64,000 nucleotides of DNA from an uncultured Selenomonadales bacterium (GCA_937877565.1 CALFJB010000062.1:1-64000); one strand, 5' to 3'; shown: positions 31,324-38,597, counted from the stretch's first letter. Numbers and translations are program-made. The notes: generated by a model not told the origin, from the letters alone.

Positions 31324-32730
31324 ATGACAGCATTTTTAACAGCTCTTGCAGCATTGCTGATAGGTTATTTTATTTATGGCAGTATCGTTGAGAAATTTTT
31401 CAGACCGACGAACGCACCGACGCCCGCTATTACGAAAAGAGACGGCGTTGACTTTATGCCGTTGCCGACGTGGAAAATTTTTATGATACAGCTTTTAAAC
31501 ATTGCGGGACTTGGACCAATTTTTGGCGCGTTAGGCGGCGCAATTTGGGGACCAAGCGTTTATTTGTGGATTGTACTTGGAACGATTTTTGCGGGCGGCG
31601 TCCACGATTATTTTTCTGGAATGGTAAGCATGCGCGAAGGCGGCAAATCGCTTTCTGAAATTGTCGGAAAATATTTAGGTACATCTTCTTTAATGGTTAT
31701 GAGAATTTTCTTGATTGTACTGTTGGTTTTACTAAGCGCGGTTTTCACGGTTGGCCCTGCGGGACTTTTGGAAAAATTAAGCGGAATAAATTTACAAATT
31801 TTAGTTATTGCAATTTTAATTTATTATTTTCTTGCAACGCTTTTACCTATTGATAAAATCATTGGCAGTTTGTACCCGATTTTTGGAGTTTGTTTTATAG
31901 TAATGGCGTTGGGCGTAATGGGCGGAATGTTATTTAGCGGCTTGCCGATGCCGGAAATGCAACTTGCGAATTTGCATCCCAAAGGCGACGATATGCCAAT
32001 ATTCCCGTTTATGTTTATAACGGTTGCTTGCGGAGCGATTAGCGGTTTTCACGCCACGCAGTCTCCAATAATGTCTCGTTGTATACCGAATGAACATTTG
32101 GCACGCCCGGTATTTTATGGCGCAATGGTTTGCGAAGGAATTATAGCTTTAATTTGGGCGGCGGCAGGTATTACTTTCTTTCACGGTACTGAAGGACTTG
32201 CAGCGGAAATTTCAAGCGGCGGCGCGGGCGCGGCTGTCTACAAAATTTGTCAAGATTCTATGGGTAGCGGTATTGGTATGGCGTTAGCTATGATTGGCGT
32301 TATAGTTTGCCCAATTACTTCCGGCGATACTGCGCTTAGAAGTGCAAGATTAATTCTTTCAGATTGGATTGAACTTCCTCAAGCTCAAATTAAAAACCGC
32401 TTAATTTTCGCCGTACCAATGATAATTGCCGTTGGAATTATTACTCAACTGGATTATAATTCTGTTTGGAGATATTTTGCGTGGACTAATCAAACTGTTG
32501 CAACGATTGTACTTTGGATGGGTACAGTTTATATGACTAAAAAATTTCCGGGACGCTCATTTTTAATTCCGTTTATTCCCGCAATGTTTATGACATTCGT
32601 TACAACAACTTACATTATACAAGCTCCTGAAGGTTTCCAATTTCCGGCAATGGTTGGAAATATTTTAGCGTTAATTTTTGCGGTAGTTTGTTTCTTACAA
32701 TTTAAAAGAACTTGTCAGCCTAAATTTTAA
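31324..32730 (+). CDS. CstA-family carbon starvation/pyruvate-type transporter
   Basis: A 468-residue membrane protein with about twelve hydrophobic segments, of the shorter CstA form found in anaerobes (E. coli CstA is about 700). Family marks: LNIAGLGPIFGALGGAIWGP, GGVHDYFSGMVSMREGG, SGFHATQSPIMSRC and CPITSGDTALRSARL. CstA and its relative YjiY/BtsT import pyruvate or peptides. The substrate here is not known. It is transcribed from its own compact promoter overlapping the LRR gene. Confidence 0.9.
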   Translation: MTAFLTALAALLIGYFIYGSIVEKFFRPTNAPTPAITKRDGVDFMPLPTWKIFMIQLLNIAGLGPIFGALGGAIWGPSVYLWIVLGTIFAGGVHDYFSGMVSMREGGKSLSEIVGKYLGTSSLMVMRIFLIVLLVLLSAVFTVGPAGLLEKLSGINLQILVIAILIYYFLATLLPIDKIIGSLYPIFGVCFIVMALGVMGGMLFSGLPMPEMQLANLHPKGDDMPIFPFMFITVACGAISGFHATQSPIMSRCIPNEHLARPVFYGAMVCEGIIALIWAAAGITFFHGTEGLAAEISSGGAGAAVYKICQDSMGSGIGMALAMIGVIVCPITSGDTALRSARLILSDWIELPQAQIKNRLIFAVPMIIAVGIITQLDYNSVWRYFAWTNQTVATIVLWMGTVYMTKKFPGRSFLIPFIPAMFMTFVTTTYIIQAPEGFQFPAMVGNILALIFAVVCFLQFKRTCQPKF

Positions 32731-32768
32731 ATTGCACACGGCTTAATTGTTATTGAAAAAATTTTACG

Positions 32769-32805
32769 AAAGGGCAGACGTTTTTAAAATATCCGCTCTT
32801 TTTTT
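32769..32805 (+). terminator. Terminator abutting the hypB ribosome site
   Basis: AAAGGGCAG pairs imperfectly with CCGCTCTTT (32769-32777 with 32793-32801), followed by T residues. The GGAGG site of hypB starts at 32806. Confidence 0.6.
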
Positions 32806-32817
32806 GGAGGTAATGTC

Positions 32818-33465
32818 ATGGAAGTTAAAGTTATGAAAAATATTTTAGGCGAAAATGATAAAATCGCTGATGAAAACAGGAAACTTTTTGCAGAAAAAAA
32901 TATTACAGTTATAAATTTAATGGGATCGCCCGGTAGCGGTAAAACTTCTCTGCTTGAAAAAATTTTGTCCAAACTTGCCGAAAAAATTAAAGTTGCCGTA
33001 ATTGAAGGCGATTTATTTACAGCCAAAGACGCTGAAAGAATTGAACGCCAAAATATTTCAGTTGTACAGATTAACACGGCGGGCGGCTGTCATTTGGATG
33101 CGGCAATGGTAAGACGCGCCGCAGAAAGTTTGAACCTTGACGAATTAAATTTAATCATTGTCGAAAATGTCGGCAATTTAGTTTGTCCCGCCGAATTTGA
33201 CGTTGGCGAAAATTTCAAGGCGGTTGTACTTTCAATCACTGAAGGCGATGACAAGCCTTTAAAGTATCCGCTGATTTTCAAAGAATCCGCCATTACTTTG
33301 CTGAATAAAATTGACTTGTTGCCGTATACAAATTTCAATCTGCAAAACGCTCGCGCAGATTTAACGACGATTCATCCGAACATTAAAATTTTTGAAACGT
33401 CTTGCACAAACGGCGCGGGACTTGATGATTTTTGCGATTGGATTTTAAAGGAGGTTACAAAATGA
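32818..33465 (+). CDS. hypB: Hydrogenase nickel incorporation GTPase HypB
   Basis: A 215-residue HypB, the GTPase that with HypA loads nickel into [NiFe] hydrogenase. Walker A GSPGSGKTS (36-44), VIEGDLFTAKDAERI, INTAGGCHLDA (INTGKGCHLDA in most) and ENVGNLVCPAEFD with the metal-site cysteine are present, then LNKIDLLPY. It lacks the histidine-rich nickel-storage N-terminus. The stop overlaps the ATG of the nucleotidyltransferase gene (ATGA). A hydrogenase maturation protease follows two genes later, but no hydrogenase structural genes are in the window. Confidence 0.93.
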   Translation: MEVKVMKNILGENDKIADENRKLFAEKNITVINLMGSPGSGKTSLLEKILSKLAEKIKVAVIEGDLFTAKDAERIERQNISVVQINTAGGCHLDAAMVRRAAESLNLDELNLIIVENVGNLVCPAEFDVGENFKAVVLSITEGDDKPLKYPLIFKESAITLLNKIDLLPYTNFNLQNARADLTTIHPNIKIFETSCTNGAGLDDFCDWILKEVTK

Positions 33466-33770
33466 GTAAGCCACGTTACACGATTGAAGAAATTAAAGAA
33501 AAAGCCATTCCCATTGCCAAAAAGTACGGCGTTAAAACTTTGTGGCTTTTCGGGAGTTATGCACGCGGCGAAGCTGACGCTGAAAGCGACGTTGATTTTA
33601 TTATGGACGGCGGAAAAATTCGCGGAATGATTAAATATTTTAGTTTTGTAAACGCACTGGAAGAAATTTTTAAATGTCATGTTGACGTTGTTACAACCGG
33701 CATTTCCGACAAAGAATTTTTATCCGAAATTCAAAATGATGAGGTGTTAATTTATGAAGAAATCGCGTGA
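33462..33770 (+). CDS. mntA: MNT-family nucleotidyltransferase antitoxin
   Basis: A 102-residue minimal nucleotidyltransferase. The motif LFGSYARGEADAESDVDF gives Gly31, Ser32 and the metal aspartates Asp43 and Asp45, with a third Asp in CHVDVVT. In the HepT/MntA toxin-antitoxin type, MntA adds AMP to a tyrosine of the HEPN toxin and silences it. The partner HEPN gene overlaps its 3' end by 17 bases. The start is the ATG at 33462, overlapping the hypB stop, with AAAGGAGG inside the hypB 3' end, so translation is coupled to hypB. Confidence 0.9.
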   Translation: MSKPRYTIEEIKEKAIPIAKKYGVKTLWLFGSYARGEADAESDVDFIMDGGKIRGMIKYFSFVNALEEIFKCHVDVVTTGISDKEFLSEIQNDEVLIYEEIA

Positions 33771-34107
33771 TACCGATAAAATTGTTATTCAAAAAATGAT
33801 TGAGTACTGCAATAAAATTGAAATTTTAAAAAGCAGATTCGGAATGGAATTTGAAAAATACATTGCAGATTTTGCTTTTCAGATGTCTTGCGATATGTGC
33901 ATTTTGCAGATTGGAGAACTTACAACACGCCTTACTCAAGAATTTAAAAATCAACATTCTGATATTGATTGGAAAGATATAAAAAATCTGCGAAATATTC
34001 ACGCCCACGAATATGAAAAAGTTAATTATGAATATATGTGGAACACTTTAACTGAAGATATTCCGGCGTTAAAAAAATCTTTGCAGGCGATTCTTGAGGT
34101 GATTTAA
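33754..34107 (+). CDS. hepT: HEPN (DUF86/HepT) ribonuclease toxin
   Basis: A 117-residue all-helical HEPN protein. The catalytic RX4HXY motif is intact at Arg80, His85 and Tyr87 (RNIHAHEY), the tyrosine being the AMP-accepting residue in studied HepT proteins. It would act as an RNase toxin when not modified by MntA. It overlaps mntA upstream, and its stop overlaps the next start (TAATG), so the pair is seamlessly set between two hydrogenase maturation genes. Ribosome site GAGGTG. Confidence 0.9.
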   Translation: MKKSRDTDKIVIQKMIEYCNKIEILKSRFGMEFEKYIADFAFQMSCDMCILQIGELTTRLTQEFKNQHSDIDWKDIKNLRNIHAHEYEKVNYEYMWNTLTEDIPALKKSLQAILEVI

Positions 34108-34601
34108 TGGAAAGTTTATTTGTAAGCGAAATTACAGTTTTGGGAATTGGCAACACGATTCTTACCGATGAAGGTTTTGGCGTTAAAGTTGTTGAGTACC
34201 TGCGCGAAAATTATAAATTCCCCGACAATGTGCAACTGATTGACGGCGGAACTTTGGGCGTTGAATTGCAACATTTTATAATTGGCACTGAAAAACTTTT
34301 GATAATTGATTCAATAGACGGGGGCGCGGTTGAAGGTACAACTTTTCATTTGCATGGCGATGAAATTTTAAATCATTTTACGCAAAAAATTTCTACTCAT
34401 GAAATTGGTATTCAAGATATTTTGACAATGTTGGAAATTACGGGCAAAAAAATTCCCTGCATTGAACTTTTGGGCGCACAGCCTTACAGTTTAAACGCAG
34501 GAATAAATTTAACTCCACAAATGCAAAAACTTTTACCAATTTTCGCAGATAAAGCACTGGAAATTTTAAAAAGTTGGGGCGTAGATTATCTCAAAAACTG
34601 A
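34107..34601 (+). CDS. [NiFe]-hydrogenase maturation endopeptidase, HybD/HyaD family
   Basis: A 164-residue protease that trims the C-terminus of the hydrogenase large subunit after nickel insertion. Family marks: VLGIGNTILTDEGFGVKVVE with the first nickel-probing acidic residue, LIDGGTLGVEL with the second, and STHEIGIQDIL with the histidine. The start overlaps the hepT stop. Together with hypB it shows that the organism makes a [NiFe] hydrogenase. The large subunit gene must be elsewhere. Confidence 0.92.
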   Translation: MESLFVSEITVLGIGNTILTDEGFGVKVVEYLRENYKFPDNVQLIDGGTLGVELQHFIIGTEKLLIIDSIDGGAVEGTTFHLHGDEILNHFTQKISTHEIGIQDILTMLEITGKKIPCIELLGAQPYSLNAGINLTPQMQKLLPIFADKALEILKSWGVDYLKN

Positions 34602-34627
34602 CAATTGAAGTTGCGAAATTTAATTTG

Positions 34628-35092
34628 TTAATCTTCAGCATAAGTTAAATCATAGGAAAGATAGACAGAAAAATAAGTAATTCCAGTTTGCCAATTTTTA
34701 CTTCTGCCTACAACAAGATGACCGTAATATGGATGCTTCATGTCTTCGTGATTCATAAATTCAAAATTTGAAACTCTTTTGGAGCCGGTATAAACAAATA
34801 CCCAACGTTCAAATAATTTGGCTTGTCCTCTTCTGTAGTCATTAACGTAATGGTCAACGAACCGAAAACCATAATTTGCCAAACTGCTCAAGTACTGTTC
34901 AGCAAAATCTTCATTTAAATCAACGCTACAATCGTAACCATAAACACGATAACCTTTTTTGGTGTTTTCTCTGCCGGTAAAGTTAAGATAACGCCCGCCA
35001 ACTTGATAAAAGCTTGGAACGTCAGCCGCCTGCGCCTTTGCTATTGGAACAATTAAAAAGACTGCCAACACCAACATTAAAATTTTTTTCAT
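34628..35092 (-). CDS. Small secreted protein, related to its upstream neighbour
   Basis: A 154-residue exported protein. Signal peptide MKKILMLVLAVFLIVPIAKA, cleaved near AQA. The mature part is tyrosine-rich and contains FERWVFVYTGSKRV, similar to GWYFVYTGAQAKYL in the next minus-strand gene. The start is the ATG at 35092 behind GGAGG; upstream in-frame codons overlap the neighbouring gene and are not used. Function unknown. The two genes look like a diverged tandem duplication. Confidence 0.78.
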   Translation of the reverse strand: MKKILMLVLAVFLIVPIAKAQAADVPSFYQVGGRYLNFTGRENTKKGYRVYGYDCSVDLNEDFAEQYLSSLANYGFRFVDHYVNDYRRGQAKLFERWVFVYTGSKRVSNFEFMNHEDMKHPYYGHLVVGRSKNWQTGITYFSVYLSYDLTYAED

Positions 35093-35108
35093 GTTAAAGC
35101 CTCCATTA

Positions 35109-35522
35109 TCAATCAGGGTACATTCCAGCAACCATATTTACAAAAACGTTGTTTCCTATCTTTGAAACTTGTATATGAAAACTTCCGGCAAGCATTTTCA
35201 AATATTTAGCTTGTGCGCCGGTATAAACAAAATACCATCCGTTGGAATCTTGCCCAATAAATTTAAAAGTTGGTTTTGAGGCAATTCTTTTTATATATTT
35301 TTCAATATAAATGTTGCCTTTTCCGTCAACGCATTGATACTTCCAACTGGTATAATTTACGCCTTGATAATTTTTTTGATCCATTCCAATAAATCTGATA
35401 CGCTCTTCAATTTTATTACTTGTAATATTATAAAAATTTGGAACGTACACATACGCGGCTGAAACTTCGACTGCCGGTAAAATAATAAAAAACGCCAACA
35501 CCAACATTAAAACTTTTTTCAT
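35109..35522 (-). CDS. Small secreted protein, unknown function
   Basis: A 137-residue exported protein with signal peptide MKKVLMLVLAFFIILPAVEV and a short mature domain. WYFVYTGAQAKYL matches the neighbouring gene. The ATG at 35522 follows AAAGGAGG. It is upstream of, and probably co-transcribed with, the gene ending at 34628. The group resembles the 110-residue secreted protein at 139-471 in signal peptide and size. No function is recognisable. Confidence 0.78.
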   Translation of the reverse strand: MKKVLMLVLAFFIILPAVEVSAAYVYVPNFYNITSNKIEERIRFIGMDQKNYQGVNYTSWKYQCVDGKGNIYIEKYIKRIASKPTFKFIGQDSNGWYFVYTGAQAKYLKMLAGSFHIQVSKIGNNVFVNMVAGMYPD

Positions 35523-35535
35523 GGTAAAACCTCCT

Positions 35536-35942
35536 TTAAAAATTTACAATTTCATCTGCAATATTTAAAATTCTTTCGTCGTGCGAAATTATCAGCACGA
35601 TTTTATTTTTTCGCGCAGATTTAATTTTTTCGGTAAGTTCAGCAACGGCGGCAACGTCCAAATTATTATCCGGCTCGTCCATTATTAAAACGTCTGCAGA
35701 TTTATTGAAAGCTTTTTCGATTTCAGCCAATTTGCCGCAATCGCCGTGACGCTTATAATTGCCAACGCCGCAATAAATATATAAAAAGTTTCCACATCTC
35801 GTTTAATCAAAATTTCGTCGATAAATTTTGCCGTAAGATATGGATTCATTAAATTTATAGCAGCCGTCAGAATTGAACAAATTGCAACGACTGCCAAAGA
35901 TTTTTTGTAATTTTTTAGATAGCTCCAAATAAATTTAATCAT
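35536..35942 (-). pseudogene. Remnant of an ABC exporter (internal deletion and frameshift)
   Basis: The 5' part encodes about 75 residues of an exporter membrane domain (two helices, NPYLTAKFIDEI is typical). It then runs straight, in another frame, into the last 60 residues of an ABC ATPase: Walker B region DVLIMDEPDNNLD, then VLIISHDERIL. Walker A, the signature and most membrane helices are missing, so about 1.2 kb has been lost and the frames no longer match. It lies downstream of a RiPP precursor and maturase gene, where a dedicated exporter is expected. Confidence 0.85.
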
Positions 35943-35957
35943 AATTTTTAAATTCAG

Positions 35958-35980
35958 CGTCGGAGTTGGAGAACCGCCGT
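35958..35980 (+). repeat. Left arm of a 23-base inverted repeat around the RiPP precursor
   Basis: CGTCGGAGTTGG followed by AGAACCGCCGT matches the complement of 36252-36274 at 20 of 23 positions. The arms flank the precursor gene and about 300 bases. Confidence 0.6.
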
Positions 35981-36103
35981 ATAAGGTAGAAAATTTTTCC
36001 CGCCCGCCGCCTCGTTTTTATGGAACGACTAACCAATTTGCCAAAATTTTCCGCCAGTAAAAGCGTATTCGCGCAGGAGCGGTATAAATTTCGGCGTTAT
36101 GAA

Positions 36104-36223
36104 TTACCAAGTACCAACGACGTTTTTGCCGCATCCGGGAGTAGCACAGTTGCCGCAATTTCCGGAATAAACGCGGTTTTGTTCCTTTTTAAGGGTTACG
36201 GGTTTTGTGTAAGTCTTTTTCAC
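36104..36223 (-). CDS. RiPP precursor peptide with three cysteines
   Basis: A 39-residue peptide from GTG at 36223 with a strong GGAGG 8 bases upstream. It begins MKKTYTKPVTLKKEQNRVYS (a lysine-rich leader) and ends GNCGNCATPGCGKNVVGTW, a core with Cys23, Cys26 and Cys31 and several Gly/Asn/Thr residues. It sits 60 bases downstream of a radical SAM/SPASM maturase gene on the same strand and upstream of exporter remnants, the normal layout for a thioether-bridged or otherwise radical-modified peptide. The exact peptide class is not recognised. The short length, perfect ribosome site and placement make this a real gene. Confidence 0.8.
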   Translation of the reverse strand: MKKTYTKPVTLKKEQNRVYSGNCGNCATPGCGKNVVGTW

Positions 36224-36251
36224 TGTCAGCACCTCCTTTACAAGGAAATTA

Positions 36252-36274
36252 ACGGCGGCTCTTCGACTCCGACG
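36252..36274 (-). repeat. Right arm of a 23-base inverted repeat around the RiPP precursor
   Basis: The complement reads CGTCGGAGTCGA followed by AGAGCCGCCGT, pairing with 35958-35980 with three mismatches. It lies between the maturase stop and the precursor ribosome site. Confidence 0.6.
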
Positions 36275-36283
36275 ATTTTTTAA

Positions 36284-37609
36284 TTAGCTCAACATTTCAG
36301 CGGCAGCCTTCGCCATTATCAGACTTTCGCCACATTCGCTGAAATCGCCGTGATTTTTGTTAATTAAATCTGCAACGCAAACTGTGCAATATTCCAGATA
36401 TTCGCAGTCTTTACATTGCGGGGTAACGTCAATCATTCGGCAATTTTTCAATTTAAAATTTTTTGCCCTGTCCCAAATAGTTTTCAAACTTTCTTTGCGA
36501 AGAGAACCAAAAGATTCAGGAAAAGTATTGCACGCATGAACGCCGCCAAATGGATCAATCGATACGGCGTTAATTCCCGCGCCGCAAGACGCCTTCTCAA
36601 GCATTTTTTCACGTGAAAATTTTGGAGCGGTTGTATCAGCAGTAACATATTGAGAATTGAGTTTGTAAAATTTTTGATAAAGTTCAACGCTGCCCAAAGA
36701 ATAATCCGCAGAATTTTTTCCTTCGTGACCTGAAATAATTCGTGGCGAAACTGTCACAAAAAGTTTTAAACGCTTGCCCAATTCGTAGAGACTTTTCAGC
36801 GAATTTAAATTTTGTTTCATCGCCACGCACTTTATAAAAGTATTTATACCGGCAGATTTAAACATTAAAGTTGCCTTTAAAGTTTTTTCAAACGAGCCTT
36901 TAACGCCGGTAATTTTGTCGTGTTCTTCAGCAATTCCGCTGTAAAGACTAACTGAAATTCCATTAACTTTTGTCGCGCAAAGTTTTTCAAAAACTTTGTC
37001 AGTTAAGCCAACGCCGGTTGTATAAAGATTTACAATAAATCCCAAGTCAACCGCGTATTCGACAATATCGCACAAATCAGGGCGCAAAAGAATTTCTCCG
37101 CCAGTAAATAAAATATTTACGCAACCCAATTCTTTAAGCTGATTTAAAATATTTTTATATTCGTCAAGCGTCAATTCATCAGCCGCGTAAAATTTCGGCG
37201 CGTCGTCAATGTAACAATGAATACATTTTTCAACGCAGCGGTAAGTTAATTCAATGCTTACAGAAAAAATTTTATGTTCCTTCGCAAAAGTGGCGGCAAC
37301 TTCCATTGGAATTTTATTCGACCATTGCGGCTCAATATATGGAGTTTCGCCCTCGTACAAAATTTTTTCGCTCAAAAGTTCGTCAACAAATTCTTGAATA
37401 TCTTTTTGAAAATCTTCCACGTCTGCAACTTCGTAAATTCCAGCAAGGTGTTTGCAAATATCTTGCACGGAACAATTTTTATTTTTCTTGCAATAATCCA
37501 AAATATCAAGTACAATTTCGCTAAAAATATAATCGTTTTGATTGTCTACATTGTGGACGTAAACTTTGTCTTCAAATGGGCTGTAAAAAATACTTGGCAT
37601 TAAATTCAT
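36284..37609 (-). CDS. Radical SAM/SPASM peptide maturase with PqqD-like N-terminus
   Basis: A 441-residue enzyme. The first 95 residues resemble a PqqD/RRE leader-peptide-binding domain (FSEIVLDILDYCKKN, DIQEFVDELLSEKIL). The radical SAM core starts with CVEKCIHC (CxxxCxxC, about 126-133) and has LFTGGEILLRPDL. The C-terminal SPASM domain shows CGAGINAVSIDPFGGVHAC and CKDCEYLEYCTVC for auxiliary Fe-S clusters. Such enzymes install thioether or carbon-carbon links in ribosomal peptides. The substrate is very likely the three-cysteine peptide at 36104-36223. The start is the ATG at 37609 behind GGAGG. Expression depends on a promoter with a G9 tract. Confidence 0.92.
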   Translation of the reverse strand: MNLMPSIFYSPFEDKVYVHNVDNQNDYIFSEIVLDILDYCKKNKNCSVQDICKHLAGIYEVADVEDFQKDIQEFVDELLSEKILYEGETPYIEPQWSNKIPMEVAATFAKEHKIFSVSIELTYRCVEKCIHCYIDDAPKFYAADELTLDEYKNILNQLKELGCVNILFTGGEILLRPDLCDIVEYAVDLGFIVNLYTTGVGLTDKVFEKLCATKVNGISVSLYSGIAEEHDKITGVKGSFEKTLKATLMFKSAGINTFIKCVAMKQNLNSLKSLYELGKRLKLFVTVSPRIISGHEGKNSADYSLGSVELYQKFYKLNSQYVTADTTAPKFSREKMLEKASCGAGINAVSIDPFGGVHACNTFPESFGSLRKESLKTIWDRAKNFKLKNCRMIDVTPQCKDCEYLEYCTVCVADLINKNHGDFSECGESLIMAKAAAEMLS

Positions 37610-37647
37610 CTGCCTAACCTCCTAACTTCAATAACTATTACAAACAC

Positions 37648-37679
37648 ATTATACCCCCCCCCTGTGTTATGTTTGTCAA
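37648..37679 (-). promoter_or_regulatory. Phase-variable promoter candidate (G9 tract in spacer)
   Basis: Minus strand: perfect -35 TTGACA (37679-37674) and perfect -10 TATAAT (37653-37648). The spacer is 20 bases and contains nine consecutive G residues (37654-37662) adjoining the -10. The optimal spacing is 17, so loss of three G residues by slippage would make a near-ideal promoter, and single changes would tune it. It drives the radical SAM maturase and precursor. Homopolymers in promoter spacers are a known phase-variation device, for example at porA of Neisseria. Confidence 0.8.
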
Positions 37680-37781
37680 GTTATACTTCTAATTTTTAAT
37701 CAGATTTTAATGTTTGACTAATTTCTGAAATTCTGATAATATAGCGCGTCGAAATAATAAACCAATTTGGAGGTAATGAAA

Positions 37782-38396
37782 TTGAAAAAAACTTTTGCGA
37801 TATTGGCAGTGGCAATGATGATGTTTGCTACAGGTTGCGGCAAAAATACGCCGCCCGCCGAACAAGTAAAGCAGGATGCAAACGCGGCAGTCGAACAAGT
37901 CAAAGAAAAAGCTGACGAAGCCAAACAAGATGCAACTCAAGCCGTTGACAACGCCAAAGAAACTGCACAAGCACTTCTTGACGACGCCAAAAAAACTATG
38001 GAAGATTTGAAGAGCGGCGCAGCTGACAAAACTGTTATTGCGCTTGATGGAATCGTTCCCGGTATAAACATTGAGACTGTAAACGCAGTATTCGGCGATC
38101 CTATTGAAAGTGACGGCACAAACTTTGCATACTCCAACGGCATCGATATAAAAGTTAAAGATAATATCGTGCAGGAAGTTTCAACTTCTTATGACGGACT
38201 CAATACACCGTCTAACATTGCAGTTGGCGTAGCTGAAGACGCCCTCAAAGCCGCTTATGGCGATAAAATGACTGTTACTCAAAATGCAGACGGCAGTTCC
38301 GTTTATAAATTCGTTGCAAGTGACAATCGCCGCGCTATCGAATTTACTACAAGTAACGGCTCCGTTACAAAAATTACTGCTACTTTGAATCAATAA
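37782..38396 (+). CDS. Lipoprotein with a coiled-coil stalk
   Basis: A 204-residue lipoprotein. The signal peptide ends in FATGC, a lipobox, so the mature protein starts at Cys19 and is anchored in a membrane. Residues 25-80 are an Ala/Lys/Glu-rich coiled coil (QVKEKADEAKQDATQAVDNA). The C-terminal 110 residues form a domain with IVPGINIETVNAVFG and repeated beta strands. The start is TTG at 37782, because GGAGG (37769-37773) is correctly spaced for it and not for an ATG at 37776. It is divergent from the RiPP operon. Function unknown. Confidence 0.82.
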   Translation: MKKTFAILAVAMMMFATGCGKNTPPAEQVKQDANAAVEQVKEKADEAKQDATQAVDNAKETAQALLDDAKKTMEDLKSGAADKTVIALDGIVPGINIETVNAVFGDPIESDGTNFAYSNGIDIKVKDNIVQEVSTSYDGLNTPSNIAVGVAEDALKAAYGDKMTVTQNADGSSVYKFVASDNRRAIEFTTSNGSVTKITATLNQ

Positions 38397-38415
38397 AAAT
38401 TTTTCGGTACAAACT

Positions 38416-38451
38416 AAAAAAACCGCTGCTCCTATGAAGTGACGGTTTTTT
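38416..38451 (+). terminator. Terminator of the lipoprotein gene
   Basis: AAAAAAACCG pairs with CGGTTTTTT around an inner loop. A diverged copy lies 136 bases downstream at 38552-38587, as part of a tandem duplication. Confidence 0.75.
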
Positions 38452-38454
38452 ATT

Positions 38455-38525
38455 GGAAAAATTAAGCGCGTTTGGATTTTAAATATTCGTCGATAGTTTT
38501 TGCAATGTGTCTAAAAAAGTTGGCA
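38455..38525 (-). pseudogene. Decayed duplicate of the 3' end of the GltD-like gene
   Basis: About 70 bases match the last codons of the GltD-like gene at 38591-38661 with few changes: the shared text TTTTAAATATTCGTCGATAG then TTTTTGCAA lies at a 136-base offset. The coding frame does not connect to anything. It is what remains of a tandem duplication that also copied the terminator. Confidence 0.75.
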
Positions 38526-38551
38526 CGTCAATAAAAATTTCGTTACAAACT

Positions 38552-38587
38552 AAAAAAGCCGCCGCTCCTAAGAGTGACGGTTTTTTT
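38552..38587. terminator. Bidirectional terminator at the end of the GltD-like gene
   Basis: AAAAAAGCCGCCGCTC pairs with GAGTGACGGTTTTTTT around a short loop, with A and T runs on either side. It serves the minus-strand gene ending at 38598 and can also stop plus-strand read-through. Confidence 0.75.
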
Positions 38588-38597
38588 ATTGGAAATT

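Noticed and set aside
36020..36283. Plus-strand 87-codon frame across the RiPP precursor
   Set aside because: No ribosome site, not conserved in character, and the minus-strand precursor has a perfect site and sensible composition.
37654..37662. G9 run as a sequencing artefact
   Set aside because: A length error is possible, but the run sits exactly between two perfect promoter hexamers, which favours a biological role. Kept as a finding with read-level checking advised.
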